Virus record (IMG/VR): IMGVR_UViG_3300024999_000265
Location: 1-33,580 of that record
Reading direction: 5' to 3' (one strand)
Length of the DNA stretch: 33,580 nucleotides
DNA from: a virus
The notes under the pieces are model-generated. The model searched no databases. It saw only the letters and a program-made list of their open reading frames with translations, and was not told the DNA's origin. A program made the translations under genes and the position numbers. This document shows positions 8,225 to 16,435 of the stretch, piece after piece; positions within the stretch are counted from its first letter, which is position 1; each line of letters starts with the position of its first letter.

Positions 8225-9949
8225 ATGAGTAAAAAGAAAACGCATAAAGAATTTATTGAAGAAGTTTATAAATTGGTTGGAGATGAATATGAAGTAATAG
8301 GTAAATATATTAATGCTAGAACAAAGATAAAAATGAAACATAATAAATGTTTAAATTATATTAATCCAATACCAGATGATTTTTTAAGTGGAAAACGATG
8401 TAAATTTTGTCAACATAGAAGTTTTAAAAAAACTACAGAAGAATTCCAAAATGAAATAGATGAGATTATTCATAATAGATATAAAGTTATTGAAGAATAT
8501 AAAAATTGTAAAACTGAAATTAAAATAAAAGATATAATAAGTAAAGAAATAATCAATTTAAAACCAAATTCTTTCTTAAAAAATATAAAAAAGAATAATG
8601 GTATATATATTAAATCAATAACATATACAACTGAAACTTTTAAAATAGAATTAAATAAAATTAATACTAATATATATGTTTTAGGAGAATATATAAAAAG
8701 TAATATTCCAATATTATGTCGTTGTATTATAGATAATCATGAATGGAGTCCCGTTCCTAGTTCACTTTTAAATGGTTATGGGTGTCCTAAATGTGCAGGT
8801 GTTTATAAAAGAAAACATGATGAGTTTATAAAAAATATAAAATCAATAAATGAAAATATAATAGTTATTGGTACTTTTACTACAATTAAAAATAATATTT
8901 TAGTTAAATGTTTAAAATGTACTGGTGAGTGGGAACCATCTGCTGGAAGTTTATTATCTGGACATGGATGCCCTTATTGTGCTAATCAAAAAATATTAAT
9001 TGGATTTAATGATATGTGGACAATTAATCCTGAATTAGCTAAATTGCTAGCTGATTCTGAAGATGGATATAAATATTTTCAAGGTAGTAATAAAAAAGTT
9101 AATTTCAAATGTCCTGATTGTGGGACTATATTAAAAAATAAAAGTATATCTAATGTTAGAACACATGGATTATCTTGTAATAAATGTAGTGATGGGATAT
9201 CATATCCTAATAAATTTGCTTTTAATCTATTTGAGCAATTAAATATAGAATTTGAATATGAATTTTCACCAGATTGGATAAAACCTAAAAGATATGATTT
9301 TTATTTTGAATTAAATAATAAAAAATATATTTTTGAGATGGATGGTGGATTAGGACATGGTAAATATAATCCATTAAATAACCAGACAGCAGAAGAATCT
9401 AAAGCGATAGATGATTACAAAGATAAAATAGCAAAAGAACATGAAATAAAAGTTATTAGGATTGATTGTTTAAAAAGTGAATTAGAATACATAAAAAATA
9501 ACATATTATCTAGTCAATTAAATGATTTATTTGATTTGTCTAATATTGATTGGTTAGAATGTCATGAATTCTGTATGAATAGTTTTGTAAAAATTGCATG
9601 TAATTTATGGAATAGTAATAAATATAGCGTTAAAGAAATAGCTACAATTATAAAAGTTAATTCATCTACTGTTATAAGATATTTAAAACAAGGAAATAAA
9701 ATAAAATGGTGTTATTATAACTCGGAAGAAGAAAAAGCAAAGAATTTAAAGAACATGACAATTAAATCTATATCTGTAACGTCTAAAATGGTTAAGTGTA
9801 TAGAAACTAATCAAATTTTTAAATCTATAATGGAAGCATCTAGAGTTATGGGATGTAGTGATTCTCATATATCTCGATGTTGTAAAGGCAAAAGGAAATC
9901 TTGTGGAAAATTAGAAGATGGGAGTAAATTACATTGGGAATATATTTAA
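8225..9949 (+). CDS. Homing endonuclease: zinc repeats, Vsr-like nuclease, HTH, NUMOD1
   Basis: The protein has 574 residues with ATG at 8225 and AAAGGA upstream. Five repeats of about 60 residues (1-65, 70-130, 135-195, 196-255, 260-325) resemble the zinc-ribbon repeats found with Vsr-like nucleases; CKFC, CPKC, CPYC and CNKC mark their ends, and the second repeat has lost its cysteines. A Vsr/PD-(D/E)xK-like nuclease spans 328-415 (YDFYFE, then FEMDGGLGHG, with Asp358, Glu371 and Asp373 as likely ligands). A helix-turn-helix follows at 465-490 (VKEIATIIKVNSSTVIRYL). A NUMOD1-like DNA-binding domain ends the protein (522-574: IFKSIMEASR, SHISRCCKG, LHWEY). This layout is typical of free-standing homing endonucleases, which cut a related phage at an empty site. 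It separates the portal from the protease. Confidence 0.82.
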   Translation: MSKKKTHKEFIEEVYKLVGDEYEVIGKYINARTKIKMKHNKCLNYINPIPDDFLSGKRCKFCQHRSFKKTTEEFQNEIDEIIHNRYKVIEEYKNCKTEIKIKDIISKEIINLKPNSFLKNIKKNNGIYIKSITYTTETFKIELNKINTNIYVLGEYIKSNIPILCRCIIDNHEWSPVPSSLLNGYGCPKCAGVYKRKHDEFIKNIKSINENIIVIGTFTTIKNNILVKCLKCTGEWEPSAGSLLSGHGCPYCANQKILIGFNDMWTINPELAKLLADSEDGYKYFQGSNKKVNFKCPDCGTILKNKSISNVRTHGLSCNKCSDGISYPNKFAFNLFEQLNIEFEYEFSPDWIKPKRYDFYFELNNKKYIFEMDGGLGHGKYNPLNNQTAEESKAIDDYKDKIAKEHEIKVIRIDCLKSELEYIKNNILSSQLNDLFDLSNIDWLECHEFCMNSFVKIACNLWNSNKYSVKEIATIIKVNSSTVIRYLKQGNKIKWCYYNSEEEKAKNLKNMTIKSISVTSKMVKCIETNQIFKSIMEASRVMGCSDSHISRCCKGKRKSCGKLEDGSKLHWEYI

Positions 9950-9991
9950 CAAATTATATTTGTTCATTGAAAGGTGGTGAGAAAATAAAAA

Positions 9992-11554
9992 ATGAATAAT
10001 TCAATTATAGAAATATCTAAAAAAACAGCTAAAGCGGGTCGCACGCCTATTAAATTAATTTTACATGAAATTCATAAGGATTTATCTGATTATAATGGGA
10101 ATGGTATTCATTGGGATAAGGGGTATACAGAAAATAATATAGAATCAGTAAAAGGAATGCCTATTGTTGCTCAATTCATAGATGATGGAGAGAATAAAAT
10201 ACCTTTTGGAAGTCATGGTGACATGATTATTGAAGAAAATAGGGTTATTTTTGAAGATAGTCTTGTAGTTGGTTCTTTTGAAAATGCATATATAGCAGAA
10301 AATATTGAAGTAAATAATCAAATAATTGATGCTTTAGTAGGAGTAGGATATATTTATGATCAGAGATTCCCAACTTTAGTAGATTATTTACAAGAAGAAT
10401 ATGATAATGGTAAATCTGTAGAAGGTTCAGTTGAGATTTGTGCAGATAAATCATTAGGCAACAAAAAAATCATATATGATGGAGGATGGAAAGAAAAAGC
10501 AAGAATTCCTCAGTTGTATCAATATTCTGCTCATGCACTCGTTATAGGTGAAGTTCCTGCCGATCAGAATGCTTTACTACTTGAGTTAAACACACTTAAG
10601 AAAAAAGAGGTGAATATTTTGCCAGATGATAAAGATAAAAACATCATTGAAATAAATGCTATGAATTATAGTGATATTTCAACAATTATTGAAAATAAGT
10701 TTAATAAAAAAATGAATGATAATGAATCAAATTATTGTTATTATTATGTTTATAAATTTTATCCAACTATATCAACATTTATTATGAAAAGCTGGGATAA
10801 AACTGGTGAGTATTTTCAAATTATATACACAGTTGAAAATGGTGAAGTTAAACTTGGTGACACTATTAAAGTCGAGGAAAACTGGAGTCCTTTAAACGAA
10901 GAACAGGGAATCGAAGTTAATACACCAATAAAAAACATAATGAACAAATATAAAAAGGAGGACAAAAACAAAATGGATGAAAAAATTGTATTAGAATTAA
11001 ATCAAAAAATCGAAGATAAAATTAATGAAATTAATTCATTAACTAAATCTTTAGAGGTGAAAGATTTAGAAATTAACACTTTAACTAAATCTTTAGAAGA
11101 AAAAACTATAGAGATTAACACTCTATCAGAAAAATCTCAAGAATTAGATAGTAAAATAGTTGAATTAAATACTACCATCGTTGAGGTTAATAAACTACTT
11201 GAATTTGAAAAAACTGAAAAAGAATCTCTTATTGTAGAAGTTAATTCTTTTAGAGAAGAAAAAGTTAAAGCAGAAACAGAAGCAAAAATTGCAGAAGTTA
11301 ACTCTTATTTTGAAACAGAAATTACTAAGAATGGTTTTGAAGAATCTGAAGTTAATTCACTTAAATCATTTGTAGATGCTGTTGATTTAGAAGGATTGAA
11401 AAGAGCAGAAGCAGAATTATGTGCTAAAAAATTTAAAGAGTTAGTTGCTAAAGATGCATCTGTAGAAGTTAATACTAAGAATGATATGTTTATTGCAATT
11501 AAAGAAAAAGAAATGAAGAAAATTTCTGGTAGTATCCCTTCTTTCTTTAATTAA
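9992..11554 (+). CDS. Capsid maturation protease fused to scaffold domain
   Basis: The protein has 520 residues. Residues 1-200 look like a herpes/HK97-type prohead protease: His75 in FGSHGD, a Ser in VEGSVE (Ser146 most likely) and the typical ALVIGEVPADQNA ending at 182-194. Residues 205-325 are a linker region. Residues 328-500 are a long charged helical segment, predicted coiled coil, as in scaffolds. The tripeptide E-[V/I/L]-N occurs 14 times (Glu at 198, 206, 220, 308, 335, 346, 360, 374, 391, 398, 416, 435, 453, 492), far above chance, and may mark self-cleavage sites. The protease would digest scaffold and trim head proteins once the prohead is built. Place, between portal and capsid genes, agrees. 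Catalytic residue assignment is by motif only. Confidence 0.8.
   Translation: MNNSIIEISKKTAKAGRTPIKLILHEIHKDLSDYNGNGIHWDKGYTENNIESVKGMPIVAQFIDDGENKIPFGSHGDMIIEENRVIFEDSLVVGSFENAYIAENIEVNNQIIDALVGVGYIYDQRFPTLVDYLQEEYDNGKSVEGSVEICADKSLGNKKIIYDGGWKEKARIPQLYQYSAHALVIGEVPADQNALLLELNTLKKKEVNILPDDKDKNIIEINAMNYSDISTIIENKFNKKMNDNESNYCYYYVYKFYPTISTFIMKSWDKTGEYFQIIYTVENGEVKLGDTIKVEENWSPLNEEQGIEVNTPIKNIMNKYKKEDKNKMDEKIVLELNQKIEDKINEINSLTKSLEVKDLEINTLTKSLEEKTIEINTLSEKSQELDSKIVELNTTIVEVNKLLEFEKTEKESLIVEVNSFREEKVKAETEAKIAEVNSYFETEITKNGFEESEVNSLKSFVDAVDLEGLKRAEAELCAKKFKELVAKDASVEVNTKNDMFIAIKEKEMKKISGSIPSFFN
10973..11554 (+). CDS. Nested scaffold protein from an internal in-frame start
   Basis: Inside the protease gene and in the same frame, AAAAAGGAGG (about 10952-10961) lies about 11 nt before an ATG at 10973. 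This is one of the best ribosome binding sites in the window. Initiation there gives a 193-residue protein equal to residues 328-520 of the long product. It contains only the coiled-coil scaffold and 10 of its 14 E-[V/I/L]-N motifs. Lambda C/Nu3 and related phages use the same nested design to make many scaffold copies per protease. Expression is inferred from the signal alone. Confidence 0.75.
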   Translation: MDEKIVLELNQKIEDKINEINSLTKSLEVKDLEINTLTKSLEEKTIEINTLSEKSQELDSKIVELNTTIVEVNKLLEFEKTEKESLIVEVNSFREEKVKAETEAKIAEVNSYFETEITKNGFEESEVNSLKSFVDAVDLEGLKRAEAELCAKKFKELVAKDASVEVNTKNDMFIAIKEKEMKKISGSIPSFFN

Positions 11555-11629
11555 TTTTAATCAAGTTAAATGTTAAGAAGGTAAGATATAAATTAATATA
11601 AAATATAAAAATAATAGGAGGAATTTATT

Positions 11630-12151
11630 ATGAGTTTATTCAAGTTTCATGATTCTAATTTTTTAAAGGTTCCTAACAAACCTAATGTATTAGCAATTGC
11701 CAATACATATAATGGTTATCAATTTAATGTTGTATCTGATACCCAAGTAGTCGTTCCGGATTTAGCGACTGCAAAATTAGGTGATATTTACGTTATGTTT
11801 AATATCATTGATAAGCCTGAGATTGAGAATACAGATGATTACAAAGTAATTGCAGGTGAGTATATTCGTGCATTTAGACTTAAAGATTTAGTAGGACTTC
11901 AGTTAGATATGTCTTCTGATTTAATTACTGATGCTTTTGCAGATGTTGCTGTTAGTAATTTGATTATCCCTAGATCTACTGCTGATACTACTAATACTAT
12001 GAAATGGACTAAAACCGCTGATGCATCTGCATATGAAATTTATTTGAAAGTAATTAGGAAAACTACTTTTGGCGCTTTCACTATTGATGCTGGTGGTGGA
12101 ACTGTTCCTGGTGGTTATGTTGTTGAAGTAATGGCAAACGATAATATCTAA
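11630..12151 (+). CDS. Small head protein, probable decoration or capsid-associated protein
   Basis: The protein has 173 residues with AGGAGG ahead of the ATG. It lies between the scaffold and the major capsid gene, where many phages keep a head decoration or stabilising protein. Visible features are a mostly beta-like sequence (GYQFNVVSDTQVVVPDL, GDIYVMFNIID) and a Gly-rich C-terminus (DAGGGTVPGGYVVEVMA). It has no cysteines, no membrane segment and no E-[V/I/L]-N motif. I do not recognise the family; the role is from position. Confidence 0.5.
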   Translation: MSLFKFHDSNFLKVPNKPNVLAIANTYNGYQFNVVSDTQVVVPDLATAKLGDIYVMFNIIDKPEIENTDDYKVIAGEYIRAFRLKDLVGLQLDMSSDLITDAFADVAVSNLIIPRSTADTTNTMKWTKTADASAYEIYLKVIRKTTFGAFTIDAGGGTVPGGYVVEVMANDNI

Positions 12152-12230
12152 TTTTAAAAAAGTAATAAACAATAATAACAAACAATAATAAAATAATTAT
12201 ATTATAAAACTAAAATAGGAGGAATTCAAT

Positions 12231-13346
12231 ATGAGTTTAGGAATTGATTTTAAGAATTTAAGTGAGAATGCAGAACAGATTGAAATTAATAAAATTGTAA
12301 AAAATAAATTATCTGCTTCTCGTCCCAATGAAGATGTGGAGATTTTTACTAATATTGTATATGGTAAAGATGTTAGTAAGTATGGTAAAAAAGTTGATAC
12401 AGTAATGGACAAGATTAAGTTATTGGCTAGTGCTGCTGAAGATGGTAACACTCAAGCAAAAGCAGAGTTAAATGCAATTAGAACTGTTACTATTCAACAA
12501 CCTTTAGAGAAGAGATTGGCTATTAATAATGCTATGGGAAATGTTGTAAAAGTTGGATATAATGAGGAAATGCGCTACGAAGTGTATCAATTGCAAGGGG
12601 AAAAATCAAGAATACAGGCAAGTTCTGGTTCGTTTGTATTCCCTACTGTTAAGAAAAGAACTGGTACTATGGATACAAAAACTACTACTGGCGGTTTAAT
12701 TTTTGATGTAAGAGAATTAGCTTCTGGTGCAACAGATGGGTTTGCATATGCGAATGAACAAGTTATGACAGATATGACTAATCAAATGGTACTTTCTCAT
12801 ATTAATGCCTTAAGAGCAGGTATCACTGCTGCTACTACTTTGAAAAACTATGCAGAGGGAATTACAAAAACTAATGTTGAAGATGTAAGAAAGAAAGCTA
12901 GACGTTTTGGCACTTCTGTAACTATTTTAGGTGATTATAGTGCAGTTAGCAAATTAGGTGAATATGCTAATTTTGGTGTTGTAGCTGCTGGTACAGAATT
13001 TAGATTTCCTGACTTTGTAATGGAAGAAGTTATGAAAACTGGTCTTATCAAAAACTACAAAGGAAGCATTGTAGTAGAAATGCCTAATAGTTATAATATG
13101 ATTAATCTCAATACTGCTGGTGATTTCTATGCTCCACAATTACCTACTACTGATTTGTGGTTCTTACCTCAAGGTGCTATGAACCCCCTTCAAATTTGTC
13201 TACGTGGGGGGCTTACCTCGATGACTAGCACAGACATTAATTTGAGAGCAGAAATTACCAGGTACGATTGGGAATTTTCAAATTATGTAATTCCAGAGTA
13301 CGTTCCAACAATTGGATATATATACGATTCTTCTTTAGCAGAATAA
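12231..13346 (+). CDS. Major capsid protein (HK97-fold type)
   Basis: The protein has 371 residues behind AGGAGG. Its size, its place after protease/scaffold, and a sequence with a charged helical N-terminus followed by a mixed alpha/beta body (SFVFPTVKKRTG, then a long central helix with FAYANEQVMTDMTNQM) fit an HK97-fold capsid subunit. Residues 1-81 are charged and contain E-[I/L]-N at 18-20 and 79-81; no further copy is seen. If the second site is cut, the N-terminal segment would be a delta domain and the mature subunit would be about 290 residues. The C-terminal half (DFVMEEVMKTGL, MINLNTAGDFYAPQLP) is body. The gene is followed at once by a promoter and the endonuclease cassette at 13360-15136. 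Confidence 0.82.
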   Translation: MSLGIDFKNLSENAEQIEINKIVKNKLSASRPNEDVEIFTNIVYGKDVSKYGKKVDTVMDKIKLLASAAEDGNTQAKAELNAIRTVTIQQPLEKRLAINNAMGNVVKVGYNEEMRYEVYQLQGEKSRIQASSGSFVFPTVKKRTGTMDTKTTTGGLIFDVRELASGATDGFAYANEQVMTDMTNQMVLSHINALRAGITAATTLKNYAEGITKTNVEDVRKKARRFGTSVTILGDYSAVSKLGEYANFGVVAAGTEFRFPDFVMEEVMKTGLIKNYKGSIVVEMPNSYNMINLNTAGDFYAPQLPTTDLWFLPQGAMNPLQICLRGGLTSMTSTDINLRAEITRYDWEFSNYVIPEYVPTIGYIYDSSLAE

Positions 13347-13359
13347 TTTAAATAACATC

Positions 13360-13388
13360 TTGACAGATTAGAAATATAATTGTATAAT
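13360..13388 (+). promoter_or_regulatory. Consensus sigma-A promoter of endonuclease cassette C
   Basis: TTGACA (13360-13365) and TATAAT (13383-13388) are both perfect and separated by exactly 17 bases. Transcription would start near 13395, at the 5' end of leader C. A nearly identical promoter precedes the related nuclease gene at 24114. It starts just 13 nt after the major capsid stop codon. Confidence 0.88.
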
Positions 13389-13392
13389 ACAT

Positions 13393-13478
13393 ATAGGGAT
13401 AGATAAAGAAGTCATGAACTTTATTGAAAAGAGTAATTCCGATACTCCTTCCCTATTTTTAATTATATAATTTCGGAA
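13393..13478 (+). promoter_or_regulatory. Structured leader C: three-way junction with pseudoknot
   Basis: P1 is ATAGGGA (13393-13399) with TCCCTAT (13450-13456). P2 is ATAAAG (13403-13408) with CTTTAT (13419-13424). P3 is GAGTA (13431-13435) with TACTC (13443-13447). The P3 loop TTCCGA (13437-13442) pairs with TCGGAA (13473-13478), 24 nt before the start codon and just ahead of GGAGG. Linkers are TAG and TGAAAA. Leader D has the same plan with compensating changes in P2, P3 and the pseudoknot. Transcription from the promoter just upstream would begin at the base of P1. Confidence 0.78.
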
Positions 13479-13502
13479 AATAAATTACTACGGAGGTAAT
13501 AA

Positions 13503-15122
13503 ATGAGTATAGGTAAAAAACTTACATATGAAGGTATTAAAAATTATATTGATGATAAAATTACTGGTAATGGTTGCAAACTTTCTACTACAGAAGAAGA
13601 ATTTAATCAAGAAAAGATTATACAAAGCAAAAATAATTCTCATGTTAATTTAAATTTAAAATGTAAATGTGGCAAAGATTTTATTAAGTCATATGATGCT
13701 TTTAAGTATTCAAAAAAGCAATGTAATAAATGTTCGGGATTAGAAAGACCAACTATAGAATATATTAAATATTTTATAGAAGTTGAATCAAAATCAAATT
13801 GCAAACTAATATCTACTGAATATATTGATGCTCATAAATTATTAGAGTTAGAATGTAGTTGTGGCAATCCATTTAAAAAGAATTGGAATAAATTTTATAG
13901 TGCCAATCAAAGAACATGTAATGATTGTAGTAATAAATTATCAGGTGAAAAATCAAAAACTCCTTATGAAGAAATTAAACATTATATAGAAATTGAAAGT
14001 AAAAGTGATTGTGAGTTAATAACAACTGAAGATGAATATGTAAACACACATATAGATGTTGATATTAAATGTAAATGTGGTAACTATTTCCAAACAACAT
14101 TTCATCAATTTAAAAGTGAACAGTCAAAGAAAAGACAATGTGATGAATGTGGAAATAAAGCAAGAGGAATAAAATTAAGTAAACCATATGAAGAAGTAAA
14201 ATACATAATAGAATCTAAAGGTTGTAAATTAATAACTACAATAGATAATTATAATAATGTTAATTCTATTTTGAATATTGAATGTAATTGTGGTAATCCA
14301 TTTGAAACATCCTTCTCTGTTTTTAATAGAGAAATAGGTGCAAAAAATAAATGTGACGAATGTACATTTATTAATTTTATTAAATTAACTAAAATACCTT
14401 ATATTGAAGTATGCAATATATTTAAAAATGAAAATTGTGAATTATTAACAACAGAGCAAGAATATTATTCTATACAAGAGGATAATAAATTAAGATATAA
14501 ATGTTCTTGTGGAAATGATAAAGCACGTATTACTTTAGCTAAATTTAAAAATGGTGGAAGATGTAGAAAATGTTTAAGAGAAAGAGTTAAAAATACTAAT
14601 CTTAAAAATAATGGTGTTGAATATCCTGCTCAAAATAAAGAAATATTAGCAAAGCAAAGACAAACACTTTATAAAAATGGAACAGCACCACGCTCAAGGC
14701 AACAAATATACATTAATCAATTGATTGGTGGAGAATTAAATTATCCATTAAGGAATCTATCACTTGATATTGCATTTCCAGAAGAAATGATTTATTTAGA
14801 GTATGATGGTGGTGGTCATGAGAATAATATTATTTTTGGTACTATGACTAAAGATGATTTTGTTAAAAGAGAAAGAAATCGTACATATGGTTTATTGCGT
14901 TCTGGATGGAAAGAAATTCGGATCATAAGCAAAATCGACAATCTTCCCTCAGACCAAACAATACTAGAAATATTATCTTACGCACGTACATATTTAAAAA
15001 ATCATCATTATATAAAATTTGATATTGATAACAATAAAATAATCAATTCGCAAGGTGAATTTAATTATGATTTTGGTGAACTAAGAAAAATTAAATTAAC
15101 AGACTTAAAAGAAGCAATCTAA
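13503..15122 (+). CDS. Homing endonuclease with five zinc repeats and Vsr-like nuclease
   Basis: The protein has 539 residues. Five repeats of 70-75 residues (1-80, 85-145, 153-218, 228-290, 298-358) share the pattern hxxYIE-ESKSxCxLIST, then CxCG and CxxC, and probably bind zinc and DNA. A short DUF723-like stretch (NTNLKNNGVEYPAQNKE) follows. The nuclease domain is at 385-510: SLDIAFPEEM then YLEYDGGGH (Asp422, Glu433, Asp435, His439), a Vsr/PD-(D/E)xK-like active site. The genes at 16436 and 24114 have almost the same C-terminal domain. It has its own promoter, structured leader and terminator, so the cassette can be expressed wherever it lands. It separates the capsid gene from the connectors. 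Confidence 0.82.
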   Translation: MSIGKKLTYEGIKNYIDDKITGNGCKLSTTEEEFNQEKIIQSKNNSHVNLNLKCKCGKDFIKSYDAFKYSKKQCNKCSGLERPTIEYIKYFIEVESKSNCKLISTEYIDAHKLLELECSCGNPFKKNWNKFYSANQRTCNDCSNKLSGEKSKTPYEEIKHYIEIESKSDCELITTEDEYVNTHIDVDIKCKCGNYFQTTFHQFKSEQSKKRQCDECGNKARGIKLSKPYEEVKYIIESKGCKLITTIDNYNNVNSILNIECNCGNPFETSFSVFNREIGAKNKCDECTFINFIKLTKIPYIEVCNIFKNENCELLTTEQEYYSIQEDNKLRYKCSCGNDKARITLAKFKNGGRCRKCLRERVKNTNLKNNGVEYPAQNKEILAKQRQTLYKNGTAPRSRQQIYINQLIGGELNYPLRNLSLDIAFPEEMIYLEYDGGGHENNIIFGTMTKDDFVKRERNRTYGLLRSGWKEIRIISKIDNLPSDQTILEILSYARTYLKNHHYIKFDIDNNKIINSQGEFNYDFGELRKIKLTDLKEAI

Positions 15123-15136
15123 TATGCTTCTTTTTT
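15107..15136 (+). terminator. Terminator of endonuclease cassette C
   Basis: AAAAGAAGCA (15107-15116) pairs perfectly with TGCTTCTTTT (15125-15134), and the 3' arm merges into a T run to 15136. The hairpin spans the stop codon of the nuclease gene (TAA at 15120-15122). Confidence 0.85.
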
Positions 15137-15221
15137 ATTTACGTTTATGTGCTATCAATTAAACAACAAAACAAATAAAACAAACCAAAAATAAAAAAAG
15201 GTTAAATGGAGGGTAAAATTT

Positions 15222-15704
15222 ATGGCTATTGATATGAATAGTAGATCAAAGGTTAAAAATCTTTGTGATTGGAATATCTCATGGGAAAGGTATTCTATGG
15301 ATGGAGATGAATTCATCAAAGCAAATCAAACAGTATATATACCAAATATGGAGATTGAAACACAAGTGCAAAATAACAATCCTTTCTTTATCGGCTCAGG
15401 CAACGGTGATCATGCGAGGGTAATAATTGAGAATCCAGAAATGAGAGAACATCTTGGCTTTGATAATAAAGAAGAAAAAAGAACTCAATTAATATTAAAT
15501 GATGAAAAGTGTAAAGAAATATTTGAATATAAAACATTTGCTACATTTAAAAAACACGTAATTGAAAATATCATTACTAATCAAGAAAAATCTAAAATAG
15601 TTAATTATGCTAAAAAAAATAAAATAAATGACTACGACAAAATTCAATTCTTGTCAGAGTACACAAAACTACCATTCAAAAATGATAATAAAAATGATGA
15701 TTAA
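15222..15704 (+). CDS. Conserved-looking head gene, function unknown
   Basis: The protein has 160 residues with GGAGGG before the ATG. It starts with a compact segment (VKNLCDWNISWERYS-GDEFIKANQ, EIETQVQNNNPFFIG-GNGDHARVIIENPEMREHLGF) that reads like a small beta-domain of phage structural proteins. The C-terminal third is lysine-rich and helical (FATFKKHVIENIITNQ). It was next to the capsid gene before the endonuclease cassette came between them, and belongs with the head-completion genes by position. No catalytic motif is visible. An A/C-rich unpaired tract (about 15158-15200) forms its leader. Confidence 0.5.
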   Translation: MAIDMNSRSKVKNLCDWNISWERYSMDGDEFIKANQTVYIPNMEIETQVQNNNPFFIGSGNGDHARVIIENPEMREHLGFDNKEEKRTQLILNDEKCKEIFEYKTFATFKKHVIENIITNQEKSKIVNYAKKNKINDYDKIQFLSEYTKLPFKNDNKNDD

Positions 15705-15720
15705 AGGGAGTGAATAAAAT

Positions 15721-16398
15721 ATGCCTACTCCCCTATTAGAAGCATACGATACATTCTTTATAAAAGCAGGTAGAAGTTATTTATATAAAGAAGATCAAGT
15801 ATTTCAATTTCTTAAAACAGGTATTTCAAAAAGCAAAAAAACAGTACCATATGATTTATCTTATAATATTTATGAAGATAACATGGTTATAACTGTTTAT
15901 AGTCAGGTAGAATTTGATGGAGATATTGAAATAGTAATAAACTCTAATACATATACTATTGCTTTATTAACTACAGATACAAAAGAAGATATTATTAATA
16001 AAATAAAATTAGCAATACAAAATGATTGGACTTTTGATGTTTCATATATTACTAATCCTAGAATTAAAATTAGTAAATTAAATATTGATATAATTAATGT
16101 TCAAATTAATGATATTGATGATACAAATGTTTTTATTGTTGCTAATAGAACTTATGACGGAGAATTTACTGGTATTATAGAACAAGATGCACTTGAATTA
16201 ATTGCTTTAAATATGTTATTAGAACAAAAAAGACAAAGAAAATCAGAATTAGATTATACTAAAACATATTTGGGAACTAAAGACTTTAATAAACTAATTG
16301 ATAAAGTTGCAGAATATAAGGTTTTAAATGAATCAATAAAACTACTTGAAGAAGAGATTTTTTTGTTTAGGCAAGAATTTTATTCTTATGAAAATTAG
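15721..16398 (+). CDS. Putative head-tail connector/adaptor
   Basis: The protein has 225 residues, 17 nt after the previous gene. The N-terminal two thirds are beta-rich (DNMVITVYSQVEFDGDIEIV). The C-terminal third is helical (DALELIALNMLLEQKRQRKSEL, then a helix ending in LLEEEIFLFRQEF), like phage head-completion adaptors that dock on the portal. The call is from position and helix pattern, and a different head or baseplate role is possible. Confidence 0.4.
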   Translation: MPTPLLEAYDTFFIKAGRSYLYKEDQVFQFLKTGISKSKKTVPYDLSYNIYEDNMVITVYSQVEFDGDIEIVINSNTYTIALLTTDTKEDIINKIKLAIQNDWTFDVSYITNPRIKISKLNIDIINVQINDIDDTNVFIVANRTYDGEFTGIIEQDALELIALNMLLEQKRQRKSELDYTKTYLGTKDFNKLIDKVAEYKVLNESIKLLEEEIFLFRQEFYSYEN

Positions 16399-16435
16399 GT
16401 GTAATATATAGTATTTAGGTTGATAAGGAGGTAAA

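Noticed and set aside
11921-13139. Reverse-strand open frames across the head genes
   Set aside because: They are antisense shadows of well-supported genes, with no ribosome binding sites and odd composition.
13346-13503. Possible group I intron or hammerhead ribozyme ahead of the nuclease gene
   Set aside because: No split coding sequence flanks it, no P3-P7 core is visible, and the conserved CUGAUGA/GAAA hammerhead core is missing.
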